A stretch of DNA of 64,000 nt from Thiothrix litoralis (GTDB lineage: Bacteria; Pseudomonadota; Gammaproteobacteria; Thiotrichales; Thiotrichaceae). This document shows positions 42,416-53,061 of the stretch, in pieces. The notes below the pieces were generated by a model. That model searched no databases. It worked only from the letters and a program-made list of their open reading frames with translations, and was not told the DNA's origin. The stretch covers positions 2,911,501-2,975,500 of the forward strand of contig NZ_CP072801.1 in assembly GCF_017901135.1 (NCBI RefSeq), written 5' to 3'. Every line of letters starts with the position of its first letter. The stretch's first letter is position 1. The position numbers were made by a program, and so were the translations under genes.

Positions 42416-43554
42416 TGAGCGTGCTGGTTTACCAAATTATCATCGGTGTATTGCTGCTGATCGTGGTGGGAATGGGCGTGCTGCTACTGTACATGAAACG
42501 TCAGACCAACACCCAGACCGCCGGGGATGCCCGCCAGCAACAGCAGGCCGTGTTGCGCTTGCTGGATGAAATGAGTTCGCTAGCAGATGGCGACCTGACC
42601 ATGCGAGCCACCGTCACGGAAGACGTGACTGGCGCGATTGCTGATGCCGTCAACTACGCAGTGGATGCCTTGCAAGCCCTGGTAGTACGCATGGGGATGA
42701 CATCACAGCGCCTGACAGGTTTTGCGCAGGATGCCGAAACGCGGGTGAACAGCCTAGCAGGTTCCACCTCGAAGCAGGCAAAGGAAATTGCGGTGGTGAC
42801 TTCTGCGATTGCCACCATGACCAAATCCATCCAGAAAGTGTCGCGCAATGCCTCCAGTTCGGCGGAAGTTGCCCGCAAATCACTGGATATTTCCCAAGCG
42901 GGCGCACAAACCGTGCGGGCGACGATTGCCGACATGGGTGCTATCCGCGAAAAGATTCAAGCCACCTCCAAGCGTCTCAAGCGTTTGGGTGAAAGTTCAC
43001 AGGAAGTCGGTGACATTGTGCGCTTGATGAATGACATTGCCGAGCAAACCAATATCCTGGCGCTGAATGCCTCGATTCAGACCAGTGCTACCCAAGCCAG
43101 CAGTGGCAACGGCAATACCAACAAGGGCTTCCGGCGCTTGGCGGATGAAATGCAACAATTGGCTCAACAGGCAGCGGAAGCCTCACGCAAGATTGACGTG
43201 CTGATCCGCACCATGCAGGCGGACACCAGCGAAGTGATGGCCTCGATGGAAGAAACCACCGCCAAGGTGGTAGACGGGGCGCGGAATGCCGAATCGGCAG
43301 GTGCCGCGCTGGATGAAGTGGAAGACGTGACCGTAGGTCTGGCACGTTTGATTGGTAATATCTCCGAGGCGGCGGGTAAGCAGGCCAATATGGCCGGGCA
43401 AGTGGTGAACACCATGAGCGCGATTCAGGAGATTACCCAGCAAACAGCCCGCTACAGTGAAGAAACCAGAGAACTGGTAACAGATCTGAATGCTACGGCT
43501 GCTGATTTGCGCGGTGCTATCGCGGACTTCAATGTAGCCGAAGAAAAACAATAA
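42412..43554 (+). CDS. pilJ: PilJ-like methyl-accepting protein without a sensor domain
   Basis: 380 residues, about half the size of Pseudomonas PilJ. A single N-terminal membrane segment (residues about 4-27) is followed directly by a HAMP-like stretch (LLDEMSSLADGDLTMRATVT) and a long signalling coiled coil. The hairpin tip region reads DIAEQTNILALNASIQTSAT, then a Gly/Asn-rich insert and GFRRLADEMQQLAQQ. No periplasmic sensor domain is present, so it either relays intracellular state or works with another input. Four-base overlap with the pilI-like gene. Confidence 0.87.
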   Translation: MMSVLVYQIIIGVLLLIVVGMGVLLLYMKRQTNTQTAGDARQQQQAVLRLLDEMSSLADGDLTMRATVTEDVTGAIADAVNYAVDALQALVVRMGMTSQRLTGFAQDAETRVNSLAGSTSKQAKEIAVVTSAIATMTKSIQKVSRNASSSAEVARKSLDISQAGAQTVRATIADMGAIREKIQATSKRLKRLGESSQEVGDIVRLMNDIAEQTNILALNASIQTSATQASSGNGNTNKGFRRLADEMQQLAQQAAEASRKIDVLIRTMQADTSEVMASMEETTAKVVDGARNAESAGAALDEVEDVTVGLARLIGNISEAAGKQANMAGQVVNTMSAIQEITQQTARYSEETRELVTDLNATAADLRGAIADFNVAEEKQ

Positions 43555-43567
43555 CGACAGGTGCAAT

Positions 43568-45394
43568 ATGATTTCGGATAAATCAAGTCTGGCTAGCCGG
43601 ATCGGGTGGATCGCCAAGGATACCGAGCAGGCCATTGAGCAGGCACGGCAAGCCTTTGGACGCCACATTGAAACCGCTGACAAGGGTGAATTGAGTGTCA
43701 GCCGCGAGACGTGCCGTCAACTGAACGGGACACTGGAGATGCTGGATGCCAGTGGTGTCAGTATGCTCAGCCGGGAAATTGTCAGCTTGCTGGATGCCCT
43801 GATTCAAGGGAAGGTGGAAAACTTGCGTGCCGCCCAAGAGGCGGTGGCAGAAGGTTTGCTGCAATTATCCGAATACCTCAAACATTTGCAGGATGGTTAC
43901 GCCGATTTACCCATGATCGTGCTGCCGACCCTGAACAACCTGCGGGCTGCCCGTGACGCGGAATTGCTCTCCGAACATCTGGTCTTTTTACCCGAAGACG
44001 CCCATGCCAGTAATGAGCTGATCGGCACAGATGAATACGTGGCACTGCCGCTGGAGCGCTTGCAACAGGTGAGCACCAAACTGCGCTTTTTCCTGCAAAA
44101 AGCCTTGCTGGGCTGGTTTCGCAACGAGCAACCGCAGCGCATGTTACAGGCGGCGGGCAAAGTCACCGATAATATGATCAAGCTCAACCAGTCGCGACGG
44201 CTGCGTTCCCTGTGGTGGATTGCCTCCGCGCTGGCAGATGCGTTGGCACACGCGCGGCTGGAACACGGTGTCGCCGTCAAGATGCTGATGGGGCGGCTGG
44301 AACGTGAAATCCGCCACTTTGGAGAGCTGGGTGAAACCGCTTACGATCAGGGCTTGCCGGATGAATTGATCAAAAACCTGCTGTACTACGTGGGTCTGGC
44401 CGAAAACGGTGCACCGATTACTGATCAGGTCAAGGCTGCGTATCACCTTGATTTGTACTTGCCACAAGGCGAGACCCTTGACGACTTACGCCACTACTAC
44501 ACCACACCGGGACGTGATATGTGGCGGGCAGTCGCGACTTCAGTCACAGAAGAATTACGCAGCCTGCAAGGTATTCTCGATGCGATGCAAGATCAGGAAC
44601 GCCAACCGGAATTACTGGGCAAACTGGTTGACCGCACCAACGGTCTCGCCAGCACACTGGCGATGCTGGGTCTCGGGCGTGCTGCCGGACTGACGACAAA
44701 CTTGGGTGAAGAACTCAAAGCCCTTCTGGCAACGGGGGAGGTGCAGGATCGGGAAGCGATGTTACACATCAGCACCCACTACGTGCGTCTGGAAAGAGTG
44801 CTGGCAGAATATGCCGAAACCGGGCAAGACCTGACCGACAGCCTGTTCAGCCAGGATGCTGATGGCGACAATCAGGACCCCTCCAGCGAACGCAGCCTGT
44901 TGCGCACCACCCTGACCGAATTGAGCAAAGCGCAATCACGCATGGTGGCGTTTTACAAGGAAGGCTGGGCATTCGTGTGTCTGGAAGAGGTTGTCAGCTC
45001 GCTAGAAAATATCAGTGGAGCCTTGACGGTCGCTGATTCCACCGACCTGCTGCCGTTGGTGGATACCGCTTTGCGTTATGTACGCGATGATTTACTGGTA
45101 CACAAGCGCGAACCTTCACCGGAAGAATTATCCACATTTGCAGATGTCCTGACCTTGTTTGAGGCGTCTGTATCTGCACAGTTGCATAACGAAGACTACC
45201 TGACGTTGTTGCCTACCGGCTTTGCCAAGCTACGCGAACTCGACCATTCCAGCGACCTGAACCTGTTGGAAAACATGGATCTGAACGCGCTGGAAGCCAA
45301 TGTCGAAGCAAAAAAAAAAGCACGCCAGAGCACGCCAGCGACGTTACTACAACGCTTGCGGATGCCGATCCAGCCAACATTGACCCCAGTCTAG
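43568..45394 (+). CDS. chpA: ChpA-like hybrid kinase, N-terminal part (frameshifted)
   Basis: 608 residues to the stop at 45394. It matches the N-terminal, FimL-like region of ChpA/PilL: a helical Hpt-like bundle ([20 protein letters not shown]) with further helical parts. The last 25 residues ([20 protein letters not shown]) do not fit; they follow a run of ten A at 45310-45319. Reading one base back at that run gives [20 protein letters not shown], then a frame open to 48588. The kinase gene is thus split into two ORFs by this run. The whole product would be about 1,673 residues. Confidence 0.85.
   Translation: MISDKSSLASRIGWIAKDTEQAIEQARQAFGRHIETADKGELSVSRETCRQLNGTLEMLDASGVSMLSREIVSLLDALIQGKVENLRAAQEAVAEGLLQLSEYLKHLQDGYADLPMIVLPTLNNLRAARDAELLSEHLVFLPEDAHASNELIGTDEYVALPLERLQQVSTKLRFFLQKALLGWFRNEQPQRMLQAAGKVTDNMIKLNQSRRLRSLWWIASALADALAHARLEHGVAVKMLMGRLEREIRHFGELGETAYDQGLPDELIKNLLYYVGLAENGAPITDQVKAAYHLDLYLPQGETLDDLRHYYTTPGRDMWRAVATSVTEELRSLQGILDAMQDQERQPELLGKLVDRTNGLASTLAMLGLGRAAGLTTNLGEELKALLATGEVQDREAMLHISTHYVRLERVLAEYAETGQDLTDSLFSQDADGDNQDPSSERSLLRTTLTELSKAQSRMVAFYKEGWAFVCLEEVVSSLENISGALTVADSTDLLPLVDTALRYVRDDLLVHKREPSPEELSTFADVLTLFEASVSAQLHNEDYLTLLPTGFAKLRELDHSSDLNLLENMDLNALEANVEAKKKARQSTPATLLQRLRMPIQPTLTPV
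45310..45319 (+). other. Run of ten A, apparent -1 frameshift site in chpA
   Basis: Codons GCA AAA AAA AAA GCA contain ten consecutive A. A -1 slip, or one extra A in the transcript, would fuse the two halves of chpA. It may be programmed slippage, a real lesion, or a homopolymer sequencing error. Confidence 0.75.
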
Positions 45395-45459
45395 AAACCA
45401 GCGCGGCAGCCGAACCTGAACCCGAGGTTGCCGCCCCTGCCGTTACCCAACCCTCTGGC

Positions 45460-48400
45460 TTGCGCGATGCGCTGGGGGAAGAAATCTTCGAGATTTTCAG
45501 CGAAGAAGTTACCGAAATTTCCCAAAATCTGCTAACGCTTTACCCACAATGGCAACAAGCGCGTTCCGACCGTGCGCTGCTGGCGGAAATCCGCCGGGCA
45601 TTCCATACCCTGAAGGGTAGCGGGCGTATGGCGGGTGCATTTGCACTGGGGGATTTTGGCTGGATTCACGAAGACATCGCCAACCATTTACTCAGTGGGC
45701 AGATCAAAGCCGATGACCGGGTAGTCTCACAATTAGGCAAAGCCATCGGGGAATTGCAGGAACGTTTACCCTTTTTCCTAAATGCACAGCAGAAAGACAC
45801 CCGTGTTACCGCCATGATTGCCGAGGCAGAAGCCGTGTTGTTGCCGCCGGAAGCTGCTCCGCTGGAAATGTTCGACTTTTCTTCACCAGCACCTACTCCA
45901 CAGGAAAGGCCGAACGTCTCTACGCCAGAACCGGAACAGAAACCAGAGCCAATCCCGGAACCAGAATCGACTCCGCTGGAAATGCTGGACTTCTCTGCGC
46001 CAGAACCGGAACCAGAACCAGAGCCAACCCCGGAACCAGAACCGACTCCGATGGAAATGCTGGACTTCTCTACGCCAGAACCGGAACCAGCACCAGAGCC
46101 AGAACCCGTTGATCCCGCCGCAGAGGCCGCCGAAGAAGCAGCGGATTCACGCCTAATCTGGCAATTGTTCTGGGAAGAAGCACCCGAACAACTTCAGGCA
46201 CTCGACCGCAACCTGCAAAATCTGCGGGATGCCCCGGAAGAACAGGAAACCATTCACGAACTAGAACGCGAATTCCACACCCTGAAAGGCGGCGCACGCA
46301 TGGCGCAACTGACCGCACTCGCCGATGTCAGCCACGAGGCCGAAAGCCTGCTATGTGGTTTGCACGGTGTTGCGCGGGTCAGCGATACCGACATTGAGCG
46401 CCTGCAACGGGCGGTTGACCGTTTGCACGATCTGGCCGATGCACTCAGCCAGTCTCCAGACCCGGTAACCCAAACAGCAGCACTGGCAGAACCAGCACCT
46501 GCGGCAGAAGCTGTTGCCGTACCGCCAGCACCAACCGATACCTGGGCACGACAGCCACGTAGCTTACCCCGCGAATCCGGCAGTTTGCTGGAACGGATGT
46601 TGCTGGAACAGGCCGACAGCTTGCCCGACATTGCCCTGCTCGACAGCGCGGCCCGTACCGCCAACCCTGTTGCTGACGCCAGCGAAGCCGTCGCAGCTAA
46701 CAATACGAACCCGCACGAAACCATCCGCCTGCCTGCCCAATTTATGGATGGCCTGATTGACCGGGTAGTCGAACTCAATGTACAACAAGTACACATGTCC
46801 GAACACCTCAGCAGCATGGGCATGGATGTGGATGAACTGGTGCGCACCGTGGCACGTTTACGCCAACAAATCCGCACGCTGGAAGTGGAGAGCGAAGCCC
46901 GCATCCATGACGGACGCAGCAAAAAACTCCAAACCGTCAGCAGCAACGATGGTTTCGACCCGCTGGAAATGGATCAGTACGCTGAAATCCAGCGCATTTC
47001 CCGTTCACTGGCGGAAAGCCTCAATGACCTGGTAAACCTGGAAGTTGATCTGGCGGCACAGGTGCGCAAAGGCGAACAATTATTGCAGGCCGATATGCGT
47101 TCCACCCGCAAACTTCAGCGAGACTTGCTGGATACCCGACTGGTGGCCGTCACCATGCTAGTGCCGCGCCTGCGGCGTTTGACCCGTCAGGTCGCGAGTG
47201 AACTCGGCAAACAAGTGGTGCTGGACATTCAGGGCGAGGAATGTGAGATTGACCGCAACCTGCTCCAGAACATGACTGCCCCGTTGGAACACCTGATCCG
47301 CAATGCCATTTCGCATGGTTTGGAAACCCCGGAAGAACGCGCCCAGCAAGACAAGCCCCCGACCGGCAAAATCACCCTGAGCATCAGCCGTGATGATGCG
47401 GAAATTGTCATCCGTTTCAGCGATGACGGGCGCGGCTTGAACCGTGACCGCTTGCACGAACGCGCCCTTGAAATGGGGATCATCACCAAGGGACAGGCAT
47501 TGCCGGAAGCGGAGCTGGATCGCCTGATCCTACGCCCCGGCTTTTCCACCGCCAGCAGCATCAGCCAGATTGCCGGGCGCGGTATCGGCATGGATGTGGT
47601 GTATTCCGAACTCAAAGCCTTGGGGGGCAGTTTGCAAATCACTTCCCAACCAAATGAGGGGATGGAATTTGCCATGCACTTGCCGTTTACGCTGGTGGTG
47701 AATCCGGTGTTGCTGGTGGATGTGCAAGGGCAAACCTACGCCTTGCCGATTACCGGGGTACAAGGTCTGGCACGGATTGCTGGGCGGCAACTTCAGGAAG
47801 CCCTGGCTGAGGATGCTGCCCTGCTGGAATTTGCCGGGCAGCCTTACGCGCTGCACCATCTGGCGGAAGTGCTGGGGATGCCGCGTGGCGAAATGCTCTT
47901 CGAGGCGGAAGAACGTTTCCCGGTAGTCTTCATCGAGTTACAGGGGCAAACGGTGGCGTGGATCATCGACAGCATTCGCGGGCGGCGCGAAGTGGTCTTG
48001 CAACCCTTGGGCACGCTGTTCAAAAACTGTCGGCTGTATTCGGCGGCGACGGTATCCCCCGATGGCAGCGTGTTCCTGGTACCGGATATGGCCGAGCTGG
48101 CACGGCAGGCCGCTGCCCGCCACAAGCTGCCGCCCGCCCCGGAAGCCAGCACGGCACAGCCAGAAGAGCCTGCTGGCCCGCCTCGGGTATTGGTGGTGGA
48201 TGATTCCATCACGGTACGACGGGTGACGGAAAAATTCCTTAGTACCCGCGACTACACCGTGTTCACCGCCAAAGATGGCATGGAAGCGCTGGAACGTATG
48301 AGCGAATTCCAGCCCGATGTGGTGCTGCTGGATATTGAAATGCCGCGCATGGATGGCTTTGAATTACTGGGACACCTGCGCCGTGACCCGCAATGGGCCA

Positions 48401-48588
48401 AGCTGCCGATCATCATGATCAGTTCACGCACTGCCCAGAAGCACCGCGAACACGCAGGCGCATTGGGAGCCACCGGCTTCCTTGGCAAGCCTTACCAGAA
48501 TGAAGTGCTGCTGGATGCCTTGCAGGAAGTACTCGCCAGCGGTCATGAAACCAACAATACCCACGAGTGGGAGGATCTTCCAGCATGA
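45460..48588 (+). CDS. chpA: ChpA-like hybrid kinase, C-terminal part with kinase, CheW and receiver domains
   Basis: The frame downstream of the poly-A slip has no ATG until within a histidine domain; the earliest initiator is a TTG at 45460. Two histidine phosphotransfer domains show [20 protein letters not shown] (His about 49) and [20 protein letters not shown] (His about 273). The CheA catalytic core has [26 protein letters not shown] and [19 protein letters not shown] CheW-like part and a receiver with [16 protein letters not shown] (Asp about 958) complete it. It phosphorylates PilG and PilH. A Pro/Glu-rich repeat linker lies at about 130-230. Confidence 0.88.
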   Translation: MRDALGEEIFEIFSEEVTEISQNLLTLYPQWQQARSDRALLAEIRRAFHTLKGSGRMAGAFALGDFGWIHEDIANHLLSGQIKADDRVVSQLGKAIGELQERLPFFLNAQQKDTRVTAMIAEAEAVLLPPEAAPLEMFDFSSPAPTPQERPNVSTPEPEQKPEPIPEPESTPLEMLDFSAPEPEPEPEPTPEPEPTPMEMLDFSTPEPEPAPEPEPVDPAAEAAEEAADSRLIWQLFWEEAPEQLQALDRNLQNLRDAPEEQETIHELEREFHTLKGGARMAQLTALADVSHEAESLLCGLHGVARVSDTDIERLQRAVDRLHDLADALSQSPDPVTQTAALAEPAPAAEAVAVPPAPTDTWARQPRSLPRESGSLLERMLLEQADSLPDIALLDSAARTANPVADASEAVAANNTNPHETIRLPAQFMDGLIDRVVELNVQQVHMSEHLSSMGMDVDELVRTVARLRQQIRTLEVESEARIHDGRSKKLQTVSSNDGFDPLEMDQYAEIQRISRSLAESLNDLVNLEVDLAAQVRKGEQLLQADMRSTRKLQRDLLDTRLVAVTMLVPRLRRLTRQVASELGKQVVLDIQGEECEIDRNLLQNMTAPLEHLIRNAISHGLETPEERAQQDKPPTGKITLSISRDDAEIVIRFSDDGRGLNRDRLHERALEMGIITKGQALPEAELDRLILRPGFSTASSISQIAGRGIGMDVVYSELKALGGSLQITSQPNEGMEFAMHLPFTLVVNPVLLVDVQGQTYALPITGVQGLARIAGRQLQEALAEDAALLEFAGQPYALHHLAEVLGMPRGEMLFEAEERFPVVFIELQGQTVAWIIDSIRGRREVVLQPLGTLFKNCRLYSAATVSPDGSVFLVPDMAELARQAAARHKLPPAPEASTAQPEEPAGPPRVLVVDDSITVRRVTEKFLSTRDYTVFTAKDGMEALERMSEFQPDVVLLDIEMPRMDGFELLGHLRRDPQWAKLPIIMISSRTAQKHREHAGALGATGFLGKPYQNEVLLDALQEVLASGHETNNTHEWEDLPA
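45855..46115 (+). repeat. Tandem repeats in the chpA linker
   Basis: Three successive segments, near 45855, 45967 and 46042, encode variants of [17 protein letters not shown]. The second and third are nearly identical at DNA level. They make a Pro/Glu-rich flexible linker between two phosphotransfer domains. Copy number may vary between strains. Confidence 0.75.
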
Positions 48589-49082
48589 ACCTAGGCCAAC
48601 AACCACCGATTAAAAGCCTGATTGTGCGGCTCAATAAAGGCAGCCTGATTTTACCCGTAAACCTGATGGCGGAGCTGGTGACAGGGGGTGAATTATTGCC
48701 TTCTGAACATCCGGGGGTGGAAGGCTGGTTGCATTGGCGTAACCGCCAAATCCCCGTGGTATCACTGGAATCGCTGTGCATGGAAGAAGATGCCGGGGAA
48801 TCTGACGAGGGTAAATGCCTGATTTTGCATACAGTATCGGCTTTACCCGGTCTGCCCTTCATTGCCCTGCGGGTACAGGGTGGCTTGAATACGCTGGAAA
48901 TTTTGCCGGATACCTTGCGGGATGATCACAGCGGCAATATACAACGTTGCCCTTATGTGGCCCGGCAGGTGCGTGCTTCCCACTTGCTGTGCTTTATTCC
49001 AGACTTGCCTGCGATTGAAGCGGCGGTGGCGGAAGTGCTGCAATTAACAGCAGAACAACAAGAGCCAGAAGTCTCAGATTAG
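48585..49082 (+). CDS. Second CheW-like adaptor (ChpC-like)
   Basis: 165 residues from the ATG at 48585, which overlaps the chpA stop (ATGA). It has a CheW-like pattern: [60 protein letters not shown]. In Pseudomonas, chpC is a CheW homologue at the end of the pil-chp cluster, and this gene has the same position. It probably tunes kinase input. The 3' end overlaps the convergent gene at 49074 by 9 bases. Confidence 0.8.
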   Translation: MNLGQQPPIKSLIVRLNKGSLILPVNLMAELVTGGELLPSEHPGVEGWLHWRNRQIPVVSLESLCMEEDAGESDEGKCLILHTVSALPGLPFIALRVQGGLNTLEILPDTLRDDHSGNIQRCPYVARQVRASHLLCFIPDLPAIEAAVAEVLQLTAEQQEPEVSD

Positions 49083-49571
49083 TACCAATGACAGCAATAC
49101 CACCAGCACGAAGGTCATGGTGACAGCCGCATTCATGGTGTTGTGGGTCATGAGACGGTCCATGAACACACTTTTTTCGGCAACGTTACGCATCATTTCG
49201 AGGCGTTGTTTGACCGGAAAGGTTTCAGGCTTTTCAAAGCTGGCACTACCGCCCTTGAGATTGATCAAGGGAATCAGCATGTTAATATTGAGGTGTGCCT
49301 GAAGCGCGTCTTGGGTCGGGCTATCGTAATTCAGCAGCCATGGGGCGGCGTATTCAAAGGCTTCCATGATGAACGTGTCGCGCATTTTTTCCTGACTCGC
49401 CTTGATAATGGCGCGGTTACGCTCCAGCCCTTTTTGCAGATCTTCCAGGGACATCATCGGCATTGGTGCCGAAATATGCACATAATAATCCCGCCCCCGT
49501 ATATTAACTTTTACGGTTCCGGTGTAATTACTGGGTTCGGTGTCTTTCTTTTCGTCAGCCATAGTCATCAC
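49074..49571 (-). CDS. Membrane-anchored protein of unknown family
   Basis: 165 residues. The bulk is a soluble region (residues about 15-135) and the C-terminus is a membrane segment ([15 protein letters not shown]), so it looks tail-anchored. The N-terminus MMTMADEKKDTEPSNYTGTV offers three ATGs within 10 bases; the choice is arbitrary. It overlaps the apaH end by 17 bases and the convergent chpC-like gene by 9. I do not recognise it. Confidence 0.6.
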   Translation of the reverse strand: MMTMADEKKDTEPSNYTGTVKVNIRGRDYYVHISAPMPMMSLEDLQKGLERNRAIIKASQEKMRDTFIMEAFEYAAPWLLNYDSPTQDALQAHLNINMLIPLINLKGGSASFEKPETFPVKQRLEMMRNVAEKSVFMDRLMTHNTMNAAVTMTFVLVVLLSLVLI

Positions 49572-50388
49572 ATTGAATGCAGATTAATTGTTGATTCTTG
49601 TCTATTCTAAAAGCGCTGAGCTGACCACCCCATACACAGCCTGTGTCCAGCGCAATGACATTATTCTCATTATAGTATCCCAAGGTAGACCAATGACCAA
49701 ACAATACAGTCACCCCCAGAGATTGCTTTGTTGGATATTCAAACCAAGGAATAAGTTCCGAGGATATGTCAGAAATTTGTGCAATTTTTTCCTTGGGCTT
49801 GCCTTTTTCGTCGAAATCGAGACTGCCGTCAGCGCGGCAATAGCGCATCCGTGTGAAGGCGTTGAGGATGTAACGGTGGCGATCGTAAAGACCAGCGGTG
49901 GGGTTCCAGCGATCGGGTTGGTCGCCATAAACGTGTGCCAGCCACAGCGGCAGGGTCGGACTGCCCAATTGCTGTTCAACTTCATGGGCACAGGCTTGCG
50001 CAGTGGCCAAATTCCACTGCGGGGGAATCCCAGCATGACTCATGGCATACCCTAGGCTGGTATCGACGTGTAGCAATGGGCGCAGTGTCAGCCACGCGAT
50101 TAATTCCGGGTAATCGTGGGCTTCGGTGAGGGTTTTCAGGCTTTTATGCGACTTGCGCAAACCGTGGAAAGCTGCCAGCAAGCTGATGTCGTGATTACCG
50201 AGCACACAGACTGCTGCATCCCGCAGGGAACGCACGAACCGCAAGGTTTCAAGGGACTGCTTCCCTCGGTTAATCAGGTCACCCGCAAACCACAGGGTGT
50301 CCTGGCGCGGGTCGAAACGGATTTTATCCAGCAGGCGCATCAAAGGGTCATAGCAGCCTTGTACATCGCCAATTGCGTAAATAGCCAT
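49555..50388 (-). CDS. apaH: Bis(5'-nucleosyl)-tetraphosphatase ApaH
   Basis: 277 residues from the ATG at 50388 (MAIYAIGDVQGCYDPLMRLL). The metallophosphatase blocks are GDVQGC, FAGDLINRGKQS and VLGNHDISLLAAFHG, plus HAGIPPQW. It hydrolyses Ap4A to ADP symmetrically. The upstream open frame to 50439 is ignored because family members begin with MA-Y-IGD. Start codon fits neighbours; the following gene overlaps by 17 bases. Confidence 0.95.
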   Translation of the reverse strand: MAIYAIGDVQGCYDPLMRLLDKIRFDPRQDTLWFAGDLINRGKQSLETLRFVRSLRDAAVCVLGNHDISLLAAFHGLRKSHKSLKTLTEAHDYPELIAWLTLRPLLHVDTSLGYAMSHAGIPPQWNLATAQACAHEVEQQLGSPTLPLWLAHVYGDQPDRWNPTAGLYDRHRYILNAFTRMRYCRADGSLDFDEKGKPKEKIAQISDISSELIPWFEYPTKQSLGVTVLFGHWSTLGYYNENNVIALDTGCVWGGQLSAFRIDKNQQLICIQCDDYG

Positions 50389-50411
50389 GCAAACCAATCT
50401 CCCAACGTAAT

Positions 50412-50433
50412 AAGGCGTCCCGAAGGACGCCTT
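50412..50433 (-). terminator. Hairpin after the Bax inhibitor-like gene
   Basis: AAGGCGTCC pairs with GGACGCCTT around CGAA, a nine-base stem and stable tetraloop. It lies between apaH and the Bax inhibitor-like stop on the minus strand. Only short A/T tracts flank it, so termination strength is uncertain. Confidence 0.55.
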
Positions 50434-50463
50434 AATCAAAGCACAGAAAGCGGCGGGTGAGTA

Positions 50464-51174
50464 TCAGTCTTGACCCGTCAGGCTCATCAGAAATTGCACA
50501 ATATACCAGAACATCAGGCCAACGCTGGAGAACAGCGACAGCGACGCGGCAACATGCTGGTCAGTATTGTATTCATGGATAATATTGGAGGTGCTATACA
50601 GCACGGAAGCTGCCGCAAACACAATCATGATGCCGGAAAACACCAGACCCAGCGTAAAGCCAAACAGGATGCTGGCAGCAATCACGCCCAGTGCAATCAG
50701 GCCACCGATATTAAGCACTGGCCCCAAGAACGAAAAGTTCTTACGAGTGGTGAACGCGGTAAAGGTAATACCTGCGACCAATACCAAGGTCAGCAATGCC
50801 GCATGGCTCAGGATATCCGGCGCTTTGCTGAGCGCGATATAAATCAGCGGCATGAACACAATGGCTTCTGCCACCACAAACAACCCCAGACCCGCGTATT
50901 GCATTTCCTTGGAAATCGCAGAATGCGCCCAGTTATTGGCGACGTATGACGTAACCATGAACAGTCCCATCACCACCAGCCACATCCACATACCACCTTG
51001 CAGCAGGTGGACGAAAGACTCGGCAATGCCGGACTGAATCAGGGCTGTTTCAACCCCGATGAAAGCGAGGATAGCCCCGCCCAGATGCAAATAAGTGCGG
51101 CGGATAAAACCTGCGCGTTCAGTTTCGCTAGCATTAACAGCCAGCACCCCGGAATGACTATCTAAATAGGCCAT
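50464..51174 (-). CDS. Bax inhibitor-1/YccA family membrane protein
   Basis: 236 residues with seven hydrophobic segments. The N-terminus MAYLDSHSGVLAVNASETER precedes RAGFIRRTYLHLGGAILAFI-like start of the first segment, and the C-terminal SSVGLMFWYIVQFLMSLTGQ keeps the conserved end. Family members act as calcium/proton leak channels or protease modulators (YccA binds FtsH). Role here is not known. It is a single gene with no operon partner visible. Confidence 0.88.
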   Translation of the reverse strand: MAYLDSHSGVLAVNASETERAGFIRRTYLHLGGAILAFIGVETALIQSGIAESFVHLLQGGMWMWLVVMGLFMVTSYVANNWAHSAISKEMQYAGLGLFVVAEAIVFMPLIYIALSKAPDILSHAALLTLVLVAGITFTAFTTRKNFSFLGPVLNIGGLIALGVIAASILFGFTLGLVFSGIMIVFAAASVLYSTSNIIHEYNTDQHVAASLSLFSSVGLMFWYIVQFLMSLTGQD

Positions 51175-51222
51175 GTGTGTGCCTCCCTTGTTTGGTTGGA
51201 ATGTACGAAATGGTAATAATCA

Positions 51223-51909
51223 TTACATACGCACAGCCATCGGGCTAATTCCCATTCCAGACAAGGTTTGTTGCCACTTTTGCAACATTTCCAAGGAGGT
51301 GGCTGGTCCGATCCTGACCCGATACCACGTTGCGCCTTGCACGCTGGCCTGTTCTACCCGGCTGCTGAGGCCTTTTTTCTTCAGACGACCTTGCATATTG
51401 GCAGCCTGATCCGGGGTTTTATAAGAGCCAATCTGGTAACCATTAAAGCCGGTAGGCATGACGGATGCAGCGGCTTTTTTGTCAGACACCTTATCCTGAG
51501 CGGCAGTGACTTCCAGCTTTTTATCAGTAGCTTTGCTCGTTTTGGTAGCAGGTGCTTGTTCAACCTGCGGAGCCAGCGGCACATCGACTTCCAGTTGTGG
51601 CAATACCGCGTGGTAACTGAAACCGGGCGATTCTTCCAAAGGTTCGTTGCCAGCTGGGGGACTATCCTGCAAAGAAATCGCTGCATTGTTGCCCACCAAG
51701 ACGGTATCCATATCGGCAGTGGCAGCTTCGGACGTACTGAGACTGGCTTGGGTGGTCGCGCTCGCATCAGGGGCATTGCCTTTATTGGCAAGTGCATACA
51801 TACCCGCGCCAATCAGCAACCCGATGGCAACACCACCCACCATCCAACCCAAACCGTATTGCCCAAAGGCACTATCGGCGGTTGATTGTTTTTTGAAATC
51901 TTTGGTCAT
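51223..51909 (-). CDS. SPOR domain inner-membrane protein
   Basis: 228 residues from the ATG at 51909 (MTKDFKKQSTADSAFGQYGL). A single membrane segment (about 22-45) is followed by a periplasmic low-complexity linker and a C-terminal SPOR domain (about 155-228): FNGYQIGSYKTPDQAANMQG, then TWYRVRIGPATSLEML. SPOR domains bind denuded glycan strands at division sites. Such proteins often lie after argS, but that gene is not here. It may work with Tol-Pal or division proteins. Confidence 0.87.
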   Translation of the reverse strand: MTKDFKKQSTADSAFGQYGLGWMVGGVAIGLLIGAGMYALANKGNAPDASATTQASLSTSEAATADMDTVLVGNNAAISLQDSPPAGNEPLEESPGFSYHAVLPQLEVDVPLAPQVEQAPATKTSKATDKKLEVTAAQDKVSDKKAAASVMPTGFNGYQIGSYKTPDQAANMQGRLKKKGLSSRVEQASVQGATWYRVRIGPATSLEMLQKWQQTLSGMGISPMAVRM

Positions 51910-51997
51910 AGTGGTAGCCTCGATATTTAGGGTGTAACAATCATTATAGCGAAAACTCAAGGAATGAATCACTTATGCGTCATGTTTTAAAGTGAAA

Positions 51998-52030
51998 TCT
52001 AACTGAAGTCAATCGGTTCAACGTCAATGG
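51998..52030. repeat. Partial duplicate of the priA 3' end
   Basis: About 28 of 36 bases match 53061-53096, which contains the priA stop and last codons. On the minus strand this copy reads PIDVEPIDFS and stop, against VDVDPIDFS and stop in PriA. Most differences are at codon third positions. It is a relic copy flanking the dienelactone hydrolase gene. Confidence 0.6.
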
Positions 52031-52138
52031 GATTAATTGTAGAGCTTGCCCTGGAAAACAATTCATCGCACGGGGATACTATACAAACGGGCGAAACTGG
52101 GCTATCAAACAGAAACCCCACACATCAGGAGATGAGTT

Positions 52139-53029
52139 ATGGATAAACAAACCCAAATACAGATCCCCCAAGAAGCATTCGACTGGTATGACGAATACGC
52201 CCACGGTGGCATCGACCGGCGCACCTTTTTGGCACGCTTGGGTAGCTTGGCGATTACCGGGCTGACTATCGGCACCATCAGCAGTGCCCTGTTGCCGAAT
52301 TATGCGCTGGCGGAACAGGTTTCCTTTAACGATGAAACCATCAAGGCCAGTTACGTGGAATTCGCCTCCCCCAAAGGCTATGGCAAGGGACGTGGCTATC
52401 TGGTGACACCCAAACTGCTGGAGGGTAAAGCGCCAGTAGTTTTGGTGGTGCATGAAAACCGTGGCCTCAACCCTTATATCGAAGACGTGGCGCGGCGGCT
52501 AGCCAAGCTGGGTTACGTAGCCTTTGCGCCGGATGCGCTGTATTCCCTCGGCGGCTACCCCGGCAATGACGATGCCGGACGCGAGATGCAAAAGTCGCTC
52601 GACCCGGCCAAAATCGAAGCGGATTTCATCGCCGCCGCCGGATTCCTGAAAACGCATGAGTCGAGCAACGGCAAGCTGGGCGTAGTGGGTTTCTGCTTCG
52701 GTGGTTATATCACCAATATGCTGGCAGCCAGTTTGCCGGAAGTGGTGAATGCGGGTGTCCCGTTTTACGGCACGCCGCCCAAAAGCGGTATCGAGAACAT
52801 CAAGGCTCCACTGATGCTACAGTTTGGTGAGCTGGATGAACGGGTTAACGCGACTTGGCCAGAATACGAAGCGGCGCTGAAAGCCAGCAAGGTAGATTAT
52901 CAGGCGTTTGTGTACCCCGGCGTGAATCACGGCTTCCACAATGATTCAACCGCACGCTATAACAAGGAAGCAGCGGAACTGGCCTGGTCGCGGACGGTAG
53001 CGTTTTTCGGCAAGCATTTGCAGGCGTAG
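52139..53029 (+). CDS. Dienelactone hydrolase family protein, probably exported
   Basis: 296 residues. The N-terminus carries DRRTFLARLGSLAITGLTIG, a Tat-like signal with twin Arg. The alpha/beta hydrolase core shows nucleophile Cys in VVGFCFGGYITN, catalytic Asp region FGELDERVN, and His in PGVNHGFHNDSTARY. Enzymes of this family open cyclic ester or lactone rings; YghX-like members are of unclear substrate. It is a stand-alone gene, flanked on both sides by versions of the priA 3' end, which suggests insertion here. Confidence 0.9.
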   Translation: MDKQTQIQIPQEAFDWYDEYAHGGIDRRTFLARLGSLAITGLTIGTISSALLPNYALAEQVSFNDETIKASYVEFASPKGYGKGRGYLVTPKLLEGKAPVVLVVHENRGLNPYIEDVARRLAKLGYVAFAPDALYSLGGYPGNDDAGREMQKSLDPAKIEADFIAAAGFLKTHESSNGKLGVVGFCFGGYITNMLAASLPEVVNAGVPFYGTPPKSGIENIKAPLMLQFGELDERVNATWPEYEAALKASKVDYQAFVYPGVNHGFHNDSTARYNKEAAELAWSRTVAFFGKHLQA

Positions 53030-53061
53030 GTACGGCCTGCCCTTTTGATGTTCCGTGACAT

